Shown: positions 19,980 to 27,397 of the stretch, one piece after another
Layout: every line of letters starts with the position of its first letter
How positions within the stretch are numbered: the first letter of the stretch is position 1
Assembly (NCBI RefSeq): GCF_002735695.1
Contig: NZ_PDZH01000013.1
Location: forward strand, 1 to 51,526
Direction of reading: 5' to 3'
Source: Chitinimonas sp. BJB300
GTDB taxonomy: Bacteria > Pseudomonadota > Gammaproteobacteria > Burkholderiales > Chitinimonadaceae
DNA: 51,526 nt
Notes under the pieces: generated by a model
The model's database searches: none
The model's input: only the letters and a program-made list of their open reading frames with translations
Told to the model about the DNA's origin: nothing
Made by a program: the position numbers and the translations under genes

Positions 19980-20997
19980 ATGCTCAATAAAAATCTGCTG
20001 CGCAAACTCGATATTCAAGACGTTGCCATCTTCCTCAGCCTCATCGATACCAATAATGCTAGGCTAACGGCTGAACGTTTAAGAACCTGTCTAAAGTCTC
20101 GCGAGCTAAGGCAAGATAAGGCGAAAACAGCCGAGGAAGCCGAGTTTACAAGTGGTAAATGAGCATTCCGAGGGTGTTTTCAACGCCATATTGCCGACGC
20201 GTAGCAGAATTTAGACAAGTTCTAAGCATCAGCCAACCCACCGTCAGCTATTGCCATAAGCGGTTGAGAACCAGTTTTGACGATCCCTTATTCGAGATCT
20301 GCCAGAACCGCTTTATTGCCACCGCCAAGGCGCAGCGCATTGCCCCTTATCTGCAAAACATTCTCGACGCGGTCAATTTCTGCGCAGAACTCGATAACCC
20401 GGCCCCCATTCAGCCAGCACAGCAACCTATTCAGCTTTACTTGCAGGAGTATTTCGAATTACTGCTGTTACCCGACCTATTGGAACGCGTGCTCGACAGT
20501 CGCATTGCACCGGGCATCAACCTGCAGCACTTTCTGACGGAACTACCTATCGGATAGTTATTGGCTGGAGATGTGGATATGGCGTTTGGTTACGGACCGG
20601 GCTATCACCGCCTCCATCCCGATCTGCAGTGGGAATCGCTGTTTGAAGATGACTTTGTCTGCCTCTCTCCTGGCAAACAGCCACATAAGCTTACCCTGGC
20701 TGACTATTGCCAAGCCGAGCATCTCTACCCTACTCCCTGGTTGTCGCAGAACACCATTATTGATGGTTGGCTGGCCAGGGGCAGTCAAGGCACGTCGTGG
20801 CGCGGACTTCGTCCCACCAAGGGTGCATAAACAACCTCAAACACCCTAATCAGATACTCGCATTGCCACGCAGGTTGCTGCCTACCCTCGCCATTCCACC
20901 CGGCATCTCCGTCCACCACGCCCCAGCCGGCTGCCCCAGTTTCACCATCGATATGATCTGGCCCAAATACCCGTTGCGCCCAGTCACCACACGCTGA
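19980..20997 (+). pseudogene. LysR-family regulator, disrupted by a MITE, a nonsense codon and a frameshift
   Basis: The N-terminal 34 codons (19980-20082) read LDIQDVAIFLSLIDTNNARLTAERL, then the family-A element cuts the HTH. Beyond it, 20226 onwards continues exactly with SISQPTVSYCHKRLRTSF; removing 140 bp plus one TAA restores the frame as L-S-I-S-Q. A TAG at 20555-20557 interrupts the effector domain (ELPIG-stop-LLAGDVDMAFGYG), probably from CAG. A frameshift around 20770-20830 leads into another frame carrying the C-terminus (ILALPRRLLPTLAIP, FTIDMIW), ending at 20997. Three independent lesions make it non-functional. Confidence 0.9.
20083..20222 (+). mobile_element. Family-A MITE, complete copy 2, inside the LysR gene
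   Basis: A 140-bp element beginning GAACCTGTCTAAAGTCTCGC and ending TTTAGACAAGTTC, with a perfect TAA target duplication at 20080-20082 and 20223-20225. It splits the helix-turn-helix of the LysR gene. The clean empty-site reconstruction proves true insertion and a 3-bp duplication. Confidence 0.93.
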
Positions 20998-21029
20998 TTG
21001 ATGCAGCAGATGCGAGACATTGCGAAGAC

Positions 21030-22235
21030 TCAGTCCACCAACCCAGGATAAGTTTTGGGGTTGAAGCGCAGGTTGATCACCAGCATCACGACAAACACCA
21101 GGGTCAACGTAAACCAGGCAGGCCCGAAGCTCGCGAATACTTCCTTCAAACGCCCGGCAATGAGCGGGGAAACACTGGCCAACAGATAACCGATACCCTG
21201 TACGAATGCGAGCAGCCCCCCTGCTCTACGCGGGTCATCATGGTGGTCCAAGGTCACGATCATGCTCAGGGGAAACAATCCACCAATACCCAGGCCGACT
21301 ATCAACGCCCACAACCAAGCAAAGTGAAGCGGCGCAAGCCAAAGACCAACAAAGCCGATGATGGATAACAGGAGCACCCCGGCAAGCACCAGGCGGCGAT
21401 CCTTGGAATGCTTGGCGAGGCTAGGCATCAGTAAGCCTGCCACCACCTCTGCAGCCGTCATGAAACTCAGCAGCAAGCCAGAGGCGTTGGCAGTCCAGCC
21501 CAGTGAGAGATAAAACGGCGGCAACCAGGCGAGCAGACAGGTATAACCTGCCGTGCCCAGGCCGAAAAAGAGCGCCAAGGTCCACGCACGTGGCAAACGA
21601 TAAAACGGCGTGGCTTTTTCTTCGGCATCAAGTTTGATCGGCGGCAGCACCAGCACATCGCTCGACCGCTGCCACCCCCAAAGTGCCAATGCCGATGGCA
21701 ATGCCCACAACGCTAAAGCAATGCGCCAGCCACCCAGATGGTCGGCAAGCCAAGGTACCGTCGCTGCGGATATCGCCGCGCCACCCATCAATGCGCTGAC
21801 GTACACGCCCATACTGAAAGTAAGTCGGTCGGGTATGGCTGATTTGATCAATACCGGCATCAGTGATTGGATCAGTGCAATGCCAACCCCAGCGCATAAC
21901 GCAGTCAGAAGCAGATCGTACAGGCCAGAACTGAAAGCACGCAGTGCCGTCGCAGCACCGATCAATCCCAGCGCCAGCACCATCACCCGGCTCTCACCAA
22001 AGCGCAGCGCCAACCGGATGCCCACAAACGAGGCCAAGCCGATTGCCAGTATCGGCAACATCGTCAGCAGTGATGCCTGGGTGAAGCTGATACCGATGTC
22101 CGCCTGGATGCGATTGAGCAAGGGCCCGATCCCTGCCATGGAGGGACGTAGATTCAACGCGACCAGAATAATGGTGCTGTAGGTCATCACCATGCTGGCA
22201 GGCAGTGCCAGACTTTGGGTCATACTTTTGGACAT
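21030..22235 (-). CDS. MFS transporter, CynX/NimT type
   Basis: About 401 residues from the ATG at 22235 (Shine-Dalgarno GGTGGA 8 bases upstream); the frame is open to 22298. Twelve membrane segments are expected. Early motif LNLRPSMAGIGPLLNRIQADIGIS matches CynX/NimT-like exporters. These move small anions or drugs such as cyanate or nitroimidazoles; the substrate here is unknown. In Escherichia coli NimT is paired with the AraC regulator NimR, and here too an AraC gene lies directly upstream on the same strand, 300 bp away, separated by a degenerate family-B element. Confidence 0.88.
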   Translation of the reverse strand: MSKSMTQSLALPASMVMTYSTIILVALNLRPSMAGIGPLLNRIQADIGISFTQASLLTMLPILAIGLASFVGIRLALRFGESRVMVLALGLIGAATALRAFSSGLYDLLLTALCAGVGIALIQSLMPVLIKSAIPDRLTFSMGVYVSALMGGAAISAATVPWLADHLGGWRIALALWALPSALALWGWQRSSDVLVLPPIKLDAEEKATPFYRLPRAWTLALFFGLGTAGYTCLLAWLPPFYLSLGWTANASGLLLSFMTAAEVVAGLLMPSLAKHSKDRRLVLAGVLLLSIIGFVGLWLAPLHFAWLWALIVGLGIGGLFPLSMIVTLDHHDDPRRAGGLLAFVQGIGYLLASVSPLIAGRLKEVFASFGPAWFTLTLVFVVMLVINLRFNPKTYPGLVD

Positions 22236-22420
22236 GTTCATCTTCCACCGGGACGTTGCATCAAGCATCGAGAGTACCCGATACAGCCGGCGCGCCAATC
22301 AGAAAGACAAATGGGATGATTTAAGAATCAAATACCCACCTAAATCGACAATCCTTGACCCTGCAAGTAAGCCGCATACCAGTGGCTACATTGTGATGCC
22401 GTATGTACGGCAGTCCCTAA

Positions 22421-22533
22421 GAACCGGTCAAAGTCTGCTGCGCAACCCTGATCAAGGCCCATGTACTGCCCGAAAGCCAGTGTCAAAAAGCAAAACAGCT
22501 AGCGCGAGCCGTAGCCTCGCAGATAAACAGGCT
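22421..22533 (-). repeat. Degenerate family-B element between the AraC and MFS genes
   Basis: Starts TAA-GAACCGGTC and continues CTGCGCAACCCTGATCAAGG, then CCATGTACTGCCCGAAAGCC. This parallels the reverse complement of the family-B element at 37390-37530 (CTGCGCAGCCGTGATCAGAG). It ends near AGATAAACAGGCT. The central palindrome has been lost and the copy is about 113 bp. It sits in the intergenic region and could affect read-through into the MFS gene. Confidence 0.55.
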
Positions 22534-22543
22534 GTCGAGGAAA

Positions 22544-23329
22544 TCACTCCCCACCCATCTGCCGCCGATATCGCTCGGGCGAGAAGCCAACCTGTTTACG
22601 GAACATCGCAATGAACGCAGAGGGCGTACCGTAGCTTAACCTGCCGGCAATGTCCTGTACCGGCCAGCCTTCCTTCAACCACGCCAACGCCTTCAGGAAC
22701 CGCGCACGGTTGCGCCACTGTACAAAACTCATCCCCAGTTCTGCCTGAAAGCGACGGGCCAATGTCCGCTCGGTGGTGTGTACATGCTGGGCCCATTGCG
22801 CCAGGGTACGTGCATCGGCAGGGTCGAGGCGTATCGTCTGCAAAATAGGCATCAGCAGCCTGTCTTCGCTGTCTGGCAGATAGCTGGCTTGTCGGCCGGC
22901 GCGCACCAAGTGTTCCACCAGCAATTCAGCTTGGCGGACATCCCATACATCCACCATCGCCCCCACACGACGCTGACAAAAATCTTCAAACAGGGCGCGA
23001 ATCAACGGGCTTTGTGCAATAAGACATGGATCGGCAGGTAGGCGTTCGGCTTGCTCGGTGCTGACATAGATCGAAGTGTATTCCAATGCTTGGCGCACGT
23101 AGGAAGCATGCGGTATATGGGCTGGAATCCAAACCAGATAATCAGCCGGTGCAGTCAATCTTTGGCTGGCGAATTCCAGTTCCATCAATCCAAGATTGAT
23201 TAGGCCCAACTGGCCCCAAGGGTGGCAATGGCGGCCACACTCGCTACGGGCCTCCAAATGGTCATACCGAAAATACAGTGGAGCGGGTGGCGGCAGATCC
23301 AGGTCCCCAGCAAGGTAAGGTAGCGGCAT
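22544..23329 (-). CDS. AraC-family transcriptional regulator with cupin sensor (NimR-like)
   Basis: 261 residues. The N-terminal cupin-like domain (about 15-100, ECGRHCHPWGQLGLINLG) is the usual ligand-sensing part. The C-terminal AraC domain (about 165-258) has both helix-turn-helix units: DARTLAQWAQHVHTTERTLA and PVQDIAGRLSYGTPSAFIAMF, then GFSPERYRR. Architecture and length resemble NimR. It is divergent from an EamA transporter gene and upstream of the MFS gene, so either or both may be targets; the palindrome in the divergent promoter favours the EamA gene and autoregulation. Confidence 0.92.
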   Translation of the reverse strand: MPLPYLAGDLDLPPPAPLYFRYDHLEARSECGRHCHPWGQLGLINLGLMELEFASQRLTAPADYLVWIPAHIPHASYVRQALEYTSIYVSTEQAERLPADPCLIAQSPLIRALFEDFCQRRVGAMVDVWDVRQAELLVEHLVRAGRQASYLPDSEDRLLMPILQTIRLDPADARTLAQWAQHVHTTERTLARRFQAELGMSFVQWRNRARFLKALAWLKEGWPVQDIAGRLSYGTPSAFIAMFRKQVGFSPERYRRQMGGE

Positions 23330-23352
23330 ATTGTCAGATTCTACTTATTGAA

Positions 23353-23388
23353 TTGTCTGTTTTGAATTATAAGTAACAAAACAGACAA
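23353..23388. promoter_or_regulatory. Palindromic operator between the araC-type gene and the EamA gene
   Basis: Perfect 12-bp inverted repeat TTGTCTGTTTTG (23353-23364) and CAAAACAGACAA (23377-23388), separated by 12 bases of AT-rich DNA, in the 66-96 bp between divergent starts. Centre-to-centre spacing of 24 bp, about two helical turns, suits a dimeric regulator, most likely the neighbouring AraC-type protein. Confidence 0.75.
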
Positions 23389-23425
23389 GCATAAAATGGC
23401 CACTTCCATGAGTAAGGAGCCTGCC

Positions 23426-24319
23426 ATGCCTGTGCTATTTCCCCTTTTTGCCGTATTGATTTGGGCCGGTAACACGGTGGTGTCCAAAGCAGCGGCACAG
23501 GTCCTGGACCCTGCCGCCATTTCCTTCTACCGTTGGCTGATTGCATTGCTGGTACTCACCCCGTTCGCATTGCGCGCCTTCTGGCTACAACGGCAGGCAA
23601 TCCGCCCTCACCTGGGCCGGTTCGCCGTACTGGCCTTACTCGGTATGGTGCTTTACCAGTGCCTTACCTACTACGCAGCGCACGATACAACCGCCACCAA
23701 TATGGGTGTGATCTGTGCGCTAATGCCATTACTTGGTTTACTGCTCAACGGCCTGATCTTTCGCCAACGTGTTGGGCAGGCCGCCTTGTTGGGCGTGGCA
23801 TTTTCGCTGACGGGCGTGCTGTATCTGCTTGGTCAGGGAAATCCGGTTAGCCTCTTGGCCAGCAGTATCAATCGTGGCGATGTGCTGATGTTGATCGGAA
23901 CAAGCGCCTATGCGTTATACGGCATCTTGCTCAAGCGTTGGTCACCCCCCTTCGGCGCTTGGCTGAATCTATATGTGCAAGTGATGTTAGCCATGCTGGT
24001 GCTGACACCGCTGGCGCTGACAGCCAACAGTTTGGCTATTCCCAGCCAAGGCATTCCCCTGGTTCTGTTTGCTAGTGTTGCCGCTTCTGTGGTCGCCCCC
24101 TACTTCTGGATGCGCGGCATTACGCACCTGGGCAGCGAACGTACAACCATTTTCATGAACCTACTGCCTTTGTTCACCGCCTTGATTGCCAGCGCAACCT
24201 TGGGCGAAACCATCCAGACCTATCACTGGATAGGCGGTGGGTTGATCTTACTTGGGGTCAGCCTGACGCAAGGCGATGCCATCGGCAAGCTATGGGCACG
24301 TCGCCCACAAACGGCTTAG
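23426..24319 (+). CDS. EamA/DMT-family transporter
   Basis: About 298 residues from the ATG at 23426, which has TAAGGAG upstream; the frame is open to 23396. Ten membrane segments in two EamA repeats: VLIWAGNTVVSKAAAQVLDPAAISFYRWL opens the first, and NLYVQVMLAMLVLTPLAL opens the second. The end motif GETIQTYHWIGGGLILLGVSL is typical. It is an inner-membrane metabolite exporter of unknown substrate. It is divergent from the AraC-type regulator and shares the palindromic operator with it. Confidence 0.92.
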   Translation: MPVLFPLFAVLIWAGNTVVSKAAAQVLDPAAISFYRWLIALLVLTPFALRAFWLQRQAIRPHLGRFAVLALLGMVLYQCLTYYAAHDTTATNMGVICALMPLLGLLLNGLIFRQRVGQAALLGVAFSLTGVLYLLGQGNPVSLLASSINRGDVLMLIGTSAYALYGILLKRWSPPFGAWLNLYVQVMLAMLVLTPLALTANSLAIPSQGIPLVLFASVAASVVAPYFWMRGITHLGSERTTIFMNLLPLFTALIASATLGETIQTYHWIGGGLILLGVSLTQGDAIGKLWARRPQTA

Positions 24320-24940
24320 TGGCACACAATAGATCATGTGGCCTGTGCTCATCGCGGGCCAGGCTGGCACCCCATACGATATCGCACCGTCGCCACAAAT
24401 CTGCGATACGCCGCTAGATTTGACGTTTTGATCCATCATCGTCGCCTGCATGCATGCACAACAGCACGTAATAGCACCACTACCGCGCCAGCGCGGCAAA
24501 CTGAGGCGGCAGAGCACACTGTAAAGCGCCCCGGAATCTCCAATCCAAGCGGCTTGCACCAAACACAACTGCGTACAGAGTGCCCATTTACGGCAGGTCT
24601 TTAAGTCACTTATCCCTGTGTTCTGGTGTGCAGGACAAGTATGCATTTGGCATGCATTTTGCAGGTTACTTGGCTATCCAAAATGTGTCGGCCGCAAAGC
24701 CATACTCCATATCGCTCTTGTTTAGCAAGGGAAAACGCCATGCCAACCTCCAAAATTGAAGCCATGTGGCATCTTGTCCTTACCCAACGAAACCAGATAT
24801 TGCAAACCCGGGAAGAAAGTGGATTTGGCATCCATCAATCGCAACGTACAGACTGTAAGCTACCCAATACGGCGACTTTGCCCACTCTTGCCCGGCCACG
24901 ACAAGCATTCGCCTGATCTATAACGTCCTACCAGCTGGGC
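24320..24940. other. Gene-poor region of unknown content
   Basis: About 620 bp without a recognisable gene. The best candidate is a small frame at 24740-24916 (58 codons, ATG after AGCAAGGGAAAACGCC, a plausible Shine-Dalgarno), but its product resembles nothing I know. A local direct repeat, GCATTTGGCATGCATTTTGC, lies at 24640-24660 and could be a regulator site. Confidence 0.35.
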
Positions 24941-24943
24941 TTA

Positions 24944-25074
24944 GAAAGTCTGCTGTGCATCAGCAATACGGCGTTGAAAGCACCCTAGGAATGCGCATTT
25001 ACCACGCGTAAACGCCGCTTCCTCGGTTGTTTTCGCCTTGTCTTGCTTTAGCTCGCGAGAATTTAGACAGGTTC
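24944..25074 (-). mobile_element. Family-A MITE, copy 4 (internally deleted end)
   Basis: Inverted relative to the first two copies and 131 bp long. It begins GAA-AGTCTGCTG, lacking about 8 bases of the usual GAACCTGTCTAAAGTCTGCTG, and ends TTTAGACAGGTTC. It is flanked by TTA on the left and TAA on the right. It ends 36 bp before the start of the YnfA-type gene, so it occupies that gene's promoter position. Confidence 0.82.
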
Positions 25075-25110
25075 TAACAACGACTAAGCATCCGAGCTAG
25101 AGTAGCGACC

Positions 25111-25437
25111 ATGCTACTGAAAACCTTCTCGCTTTATCTTCTTACCGCCCTGTCAGAAATACTTGGTTGTTTTCTGCCCCTGCTTTGGCTTTCCGGTCGT
25201 GGCAAAGCGTGGTTGCTTTTACCAGCAACGGCCAGCTTGATGGCTTTTGTCTGGTTGCTGAGTCTGCATCCCGCCGCCAGTGGCCGAGTATATGCAGCCT
25301 ACGGCGGCGTCTATGTCGCCGTGGCGCTGGCTTGGCTATGGTTGGTTGACGGCATCCGCCCCACGCTTTGGGACTTGGCTGGTGTAGCCCTGGTACTCTG
25401 CGGCACAGCCATCATCGTAATAGCGCCACGTCACTAA
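25111..25437 (+). CDS. YnfA/UPF0060 small multidrug-type membrane protein
   Basis: 108 residues, four predicted membrane segments. The family signature is clear: [13 protein letters not shown] near the start, then [25 protein letters not shown], then [20 protein letters not shown]. Distant relative of SMR transporters; a role in efflux has been suggested for some homologues. truC begins 5 bases after its stop codon, so the two are likely co-transcribed. The Shine-Dalgarno is weak, and the upstream family-A element may supply or replace the promoter. Confidence 0.93.
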   Translation: MLLKTFSLYLLTALSEILGCFLPLLWLSGRGKAWLLLPATASLMAFVWLLSLHPAASGRVYAAYGGVYVAVALAWLWLVDGIRPTLWDLAGVALVLCGTAIIVIAPRH

Positions 25438-25442
25438 AGTCC

Positions 25443-26174
25443 ATGCAATACATCCACCCCATTCTCCACCACGATGCGCAACTCATCGCCATCCATAAGC
25501 CATCTGGATTGCTGGTACATCGTTCTGAAATCGACCGAAGGGAAACGCGCTTTGCTTTGCAGGAAGTACGGGACCAGATAGGCCAACGTGTACATGCCAT
25601 TCACCGCCTTGATAAAGGCACGTCAGGTGTACTGCTGTTCGGCCTGGATGCCGACAGTGCACGGGCAGTCTCACGCCAGTTTGAAGCCGGTACGGTACAA
25701 AAGCGCTATCTGGCCATTGTGCGTGGCTGGCCAACTGATGAAGGCGAAATCAACTACCCACTGAGCCGCCAGTACGATGATTACGAGCGCCAACCCGACA
25801 CGATTGCCCCTCCGCAAGAAGCGCTTACCCGCTATCGCACATTGGCGTGCATCACCTTGCCCCATTCGGTCGACCGCTACCCCAGCAGCCGCTATGCACT
25901 GGTGGCGCTCGACCCGGTCACCGGCCGTAAGCACCAACTACGGCGGCATTTAAAGCATATTGCCCACCCCATCATCGGCGATGCCACCTATGGCAAAGGC
26001 CAACACAACCGATTGTTCACACAACTCTATGGCAGCCAACGCCTGCTGCTCGCATGCACTGAACTGTCTTTCATCCATCCTGCCAGTGGCATACCAGTAA
26101 AGATAGTAGCGCCACTGGGCGATGACTTCGCCAACCTCATACTGGCGCTAGGTTGGACATTGCCCAAATTTTAG
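25443..26174 (+). CDS. truC: tRNA pseudouridine synthase C (TruC)
   Basis: 243 residues from the ATG at 25443; the frame is open to 25368 but the upstream part only overlaps the preceding gene. RluA-family catalytic motif HRLDKGTSGVLLFGLD with the active Asp, and the C-terminal block TGRKHQLRRHLKHIAHPIIGDATYGKGQHNRLF. The last element (GKGQHNR) is typical of TruC, which makes pseudouridine-65 in certain tRNAs. RluA itself is the alternative, but the N-terminal ILHHDAQLIAIHKPSGLLVH favours TruC. The stop codon lies at the start of the tandem-repeat block. Confidence 0.85.
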   Translation: MQYIHPILHHDAQLIAIHKPSGLLVHRSEIDRRETRFALQEVRDQIGQRVHAIHRLDKGTSGVLLFGLDADSARAVSRQFEAGTVQKRYLAIVRGWPTDEGEINYPLSRQYDDYERQPDTIAPPQEALTRYRTLACITLPHSVDRYPSSRYALVALDPVTGRKHQLRRHLKHIAHPIIGDATYGKGQHNRLFTQLYGSQRLLLACTELSFIHPASGIPVKIVAPLGDDFANLILALGWTLPKF

Positions 26175-26655
26175 GCAGCCCAGATTTACTCTTAGTGTTC
26201 AAGCACTTGTCCTGTCTGTCCACAGGCCACACACAGCCTTGTCCCGCCGGGATGTGGATTCACACACGCATCCGGCAACAGAACTACAAAGAAAAGGCGC
26301 GGCGTGGTGGATTTGGAGGCTTAACAAGGGGTTTAGGTGCATAAACCTCGGGATGCTTAATTTTTAGGCATATCTAAATTGCCACCTAAGTTCAAACACT
26401 TGGCTTAGCTGTCCACAGCCTGCACACAGCCTTGTCCCGCTGGAATGTGGATTCACACACAGACGCAATACCGCCAGTAGTAAAAATAGGGAAGGTAGCG
26501 AGTATTCACTGCTTACGCACATGATTTAGCTGTGTAAACCGGGATATGCCTTATTTTTAAGCAACCAGAAATTACTTTATGGGTTCAAGCACTTGGCCTA
26601 ACTACCCACAAGCCACGCACAGCCTTGTCCCGTAGGGGTGTGGATTTAAACCACT
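26170..26655. repeat. Two and a half tandem copies of a ~192-bp repeat
   Basis: Three units start at about 26169, 26360 and 26554, each opening with a T-run and AGGCA/AAGCA. They share the core TTCAAGCACTTGxCCT, then TGTCCACAGxCxxCACACAGCC, TTGTCCCGxxGGxATGTGG and ATTCACACAC. The third unit stops after GTGTGGATTTAAACC. There is no coding content. Each unit holds an inverted pair CTGTCCACA / TGTGGATTC (the third is degraded), each 7/9 like a DnaA box; this may be chance. It lies between truC and the truncated EAL gene. Confidence 0.8.
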
Positions 26656-26689
26656 CCCAATCCCCACCAGGAGGATGTCCCGCTTCGAG

Positions 26690-27342
26690 CTACGCTTGGC
26701 GCTTGGTTTGATACTGCCGCACAAAAGCCAGGAACTCATCAGCAGGTAGTGCTGGTGACCAGTAAAAACCCTGGCCTCGATCACAGCCTAAATCGCGTAA
26801 CCTCGCCAATGTTTCGGCATCTTCGATTACCTCGGCGACAGTCGTCAGCTTCAGGCTATGCGCCATCTGGATAATGGCGCGGACAATGGCTTCGTCGTTT
26901 ACTTCCTCGGTCAACCGGTGTACGAAGCTTTGGTCTATTTTCAAGCGCTCCACCCCAAAACGCTTGAGGTAGCCCAAGTTGGCGTAGCCAGTACCAAAAT
27001 CATCAATCGAGAAAGTCAGCCCCCGCGCGCGTAAACGGCCCAGCAATTCCGTCAGTTGCGTTGAGTCATCAATCAGCAGCGACTCCGTCATTTCCAGATC
27101 AAGATGGCTGGGTGACAATCCAGAATGCGCCAAGGCGTTGACGACAACGCTTTCCACATCGCCACGGCGAAACTGTACTGGCGAAAGATTGACCGACTTC
27201 GTCAACTCACCCAGCCCTTCCTGCTCCCACAACATGCCTTGCCGACAAGCCTCTTGCAGTACCCAGGCGTCAATTTCAAGAATCAGGCCGGACTTTCCCG
27301 CCACAGAAATAAACTTGCCGGGAGGAACCAAGCCCTGTTCCG
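26690..27342 (-). pseudogene. Truncated EAL-domain (c-di-GMP phosphodiesterase) gene
   Basis: About 217 residues of an EAL domain, starting abruptly in PEQGLVPPGKFISVAGKSGLI. The preceding part with the metal-binding EALLRW motif, and any GGDEF or sensor domain, is gone. What remains includes VNLSPVQF, LEMTES, the loop-6 motif DDFGTGYANLGYLKRF and VAEVIED, then GCDRGQGFYWSPALPADEF at the C-terminus. Without the EAL motif the phosphodiesterase cannot be active. The break coincides with a half copy of the family-A element, which points to an element-linked deletion. Confidence 0.85.
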
Positions 27343-27397
27343 GGGAAGGTGTTCTCAACGCCGTATTGCTGACGTGCAGCAGTCTTTAGACAGGTTC
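27343..27397 (+). mobile_element. Family-A MITE, 3' fragment (copy 5)
   Basis: GGTGTTCTCAACGCCGTATTGC continues to GCAGTCTTTAGACAGGTTC, matching the last 55 bp of family A. The other 85 bp are missing. The inner break joins the truncated EAL gene; the outer end is followed by TCA, which is the complement of the TGA stop codon of tgpA. Confidence 0.83.

Noticed and set aside
26169-26655. Replication origin
   Set aside because: The box-like motifs are only 7/9 matches, and there is no dnaA, dnaN or AT-rich unwinding region next to them.
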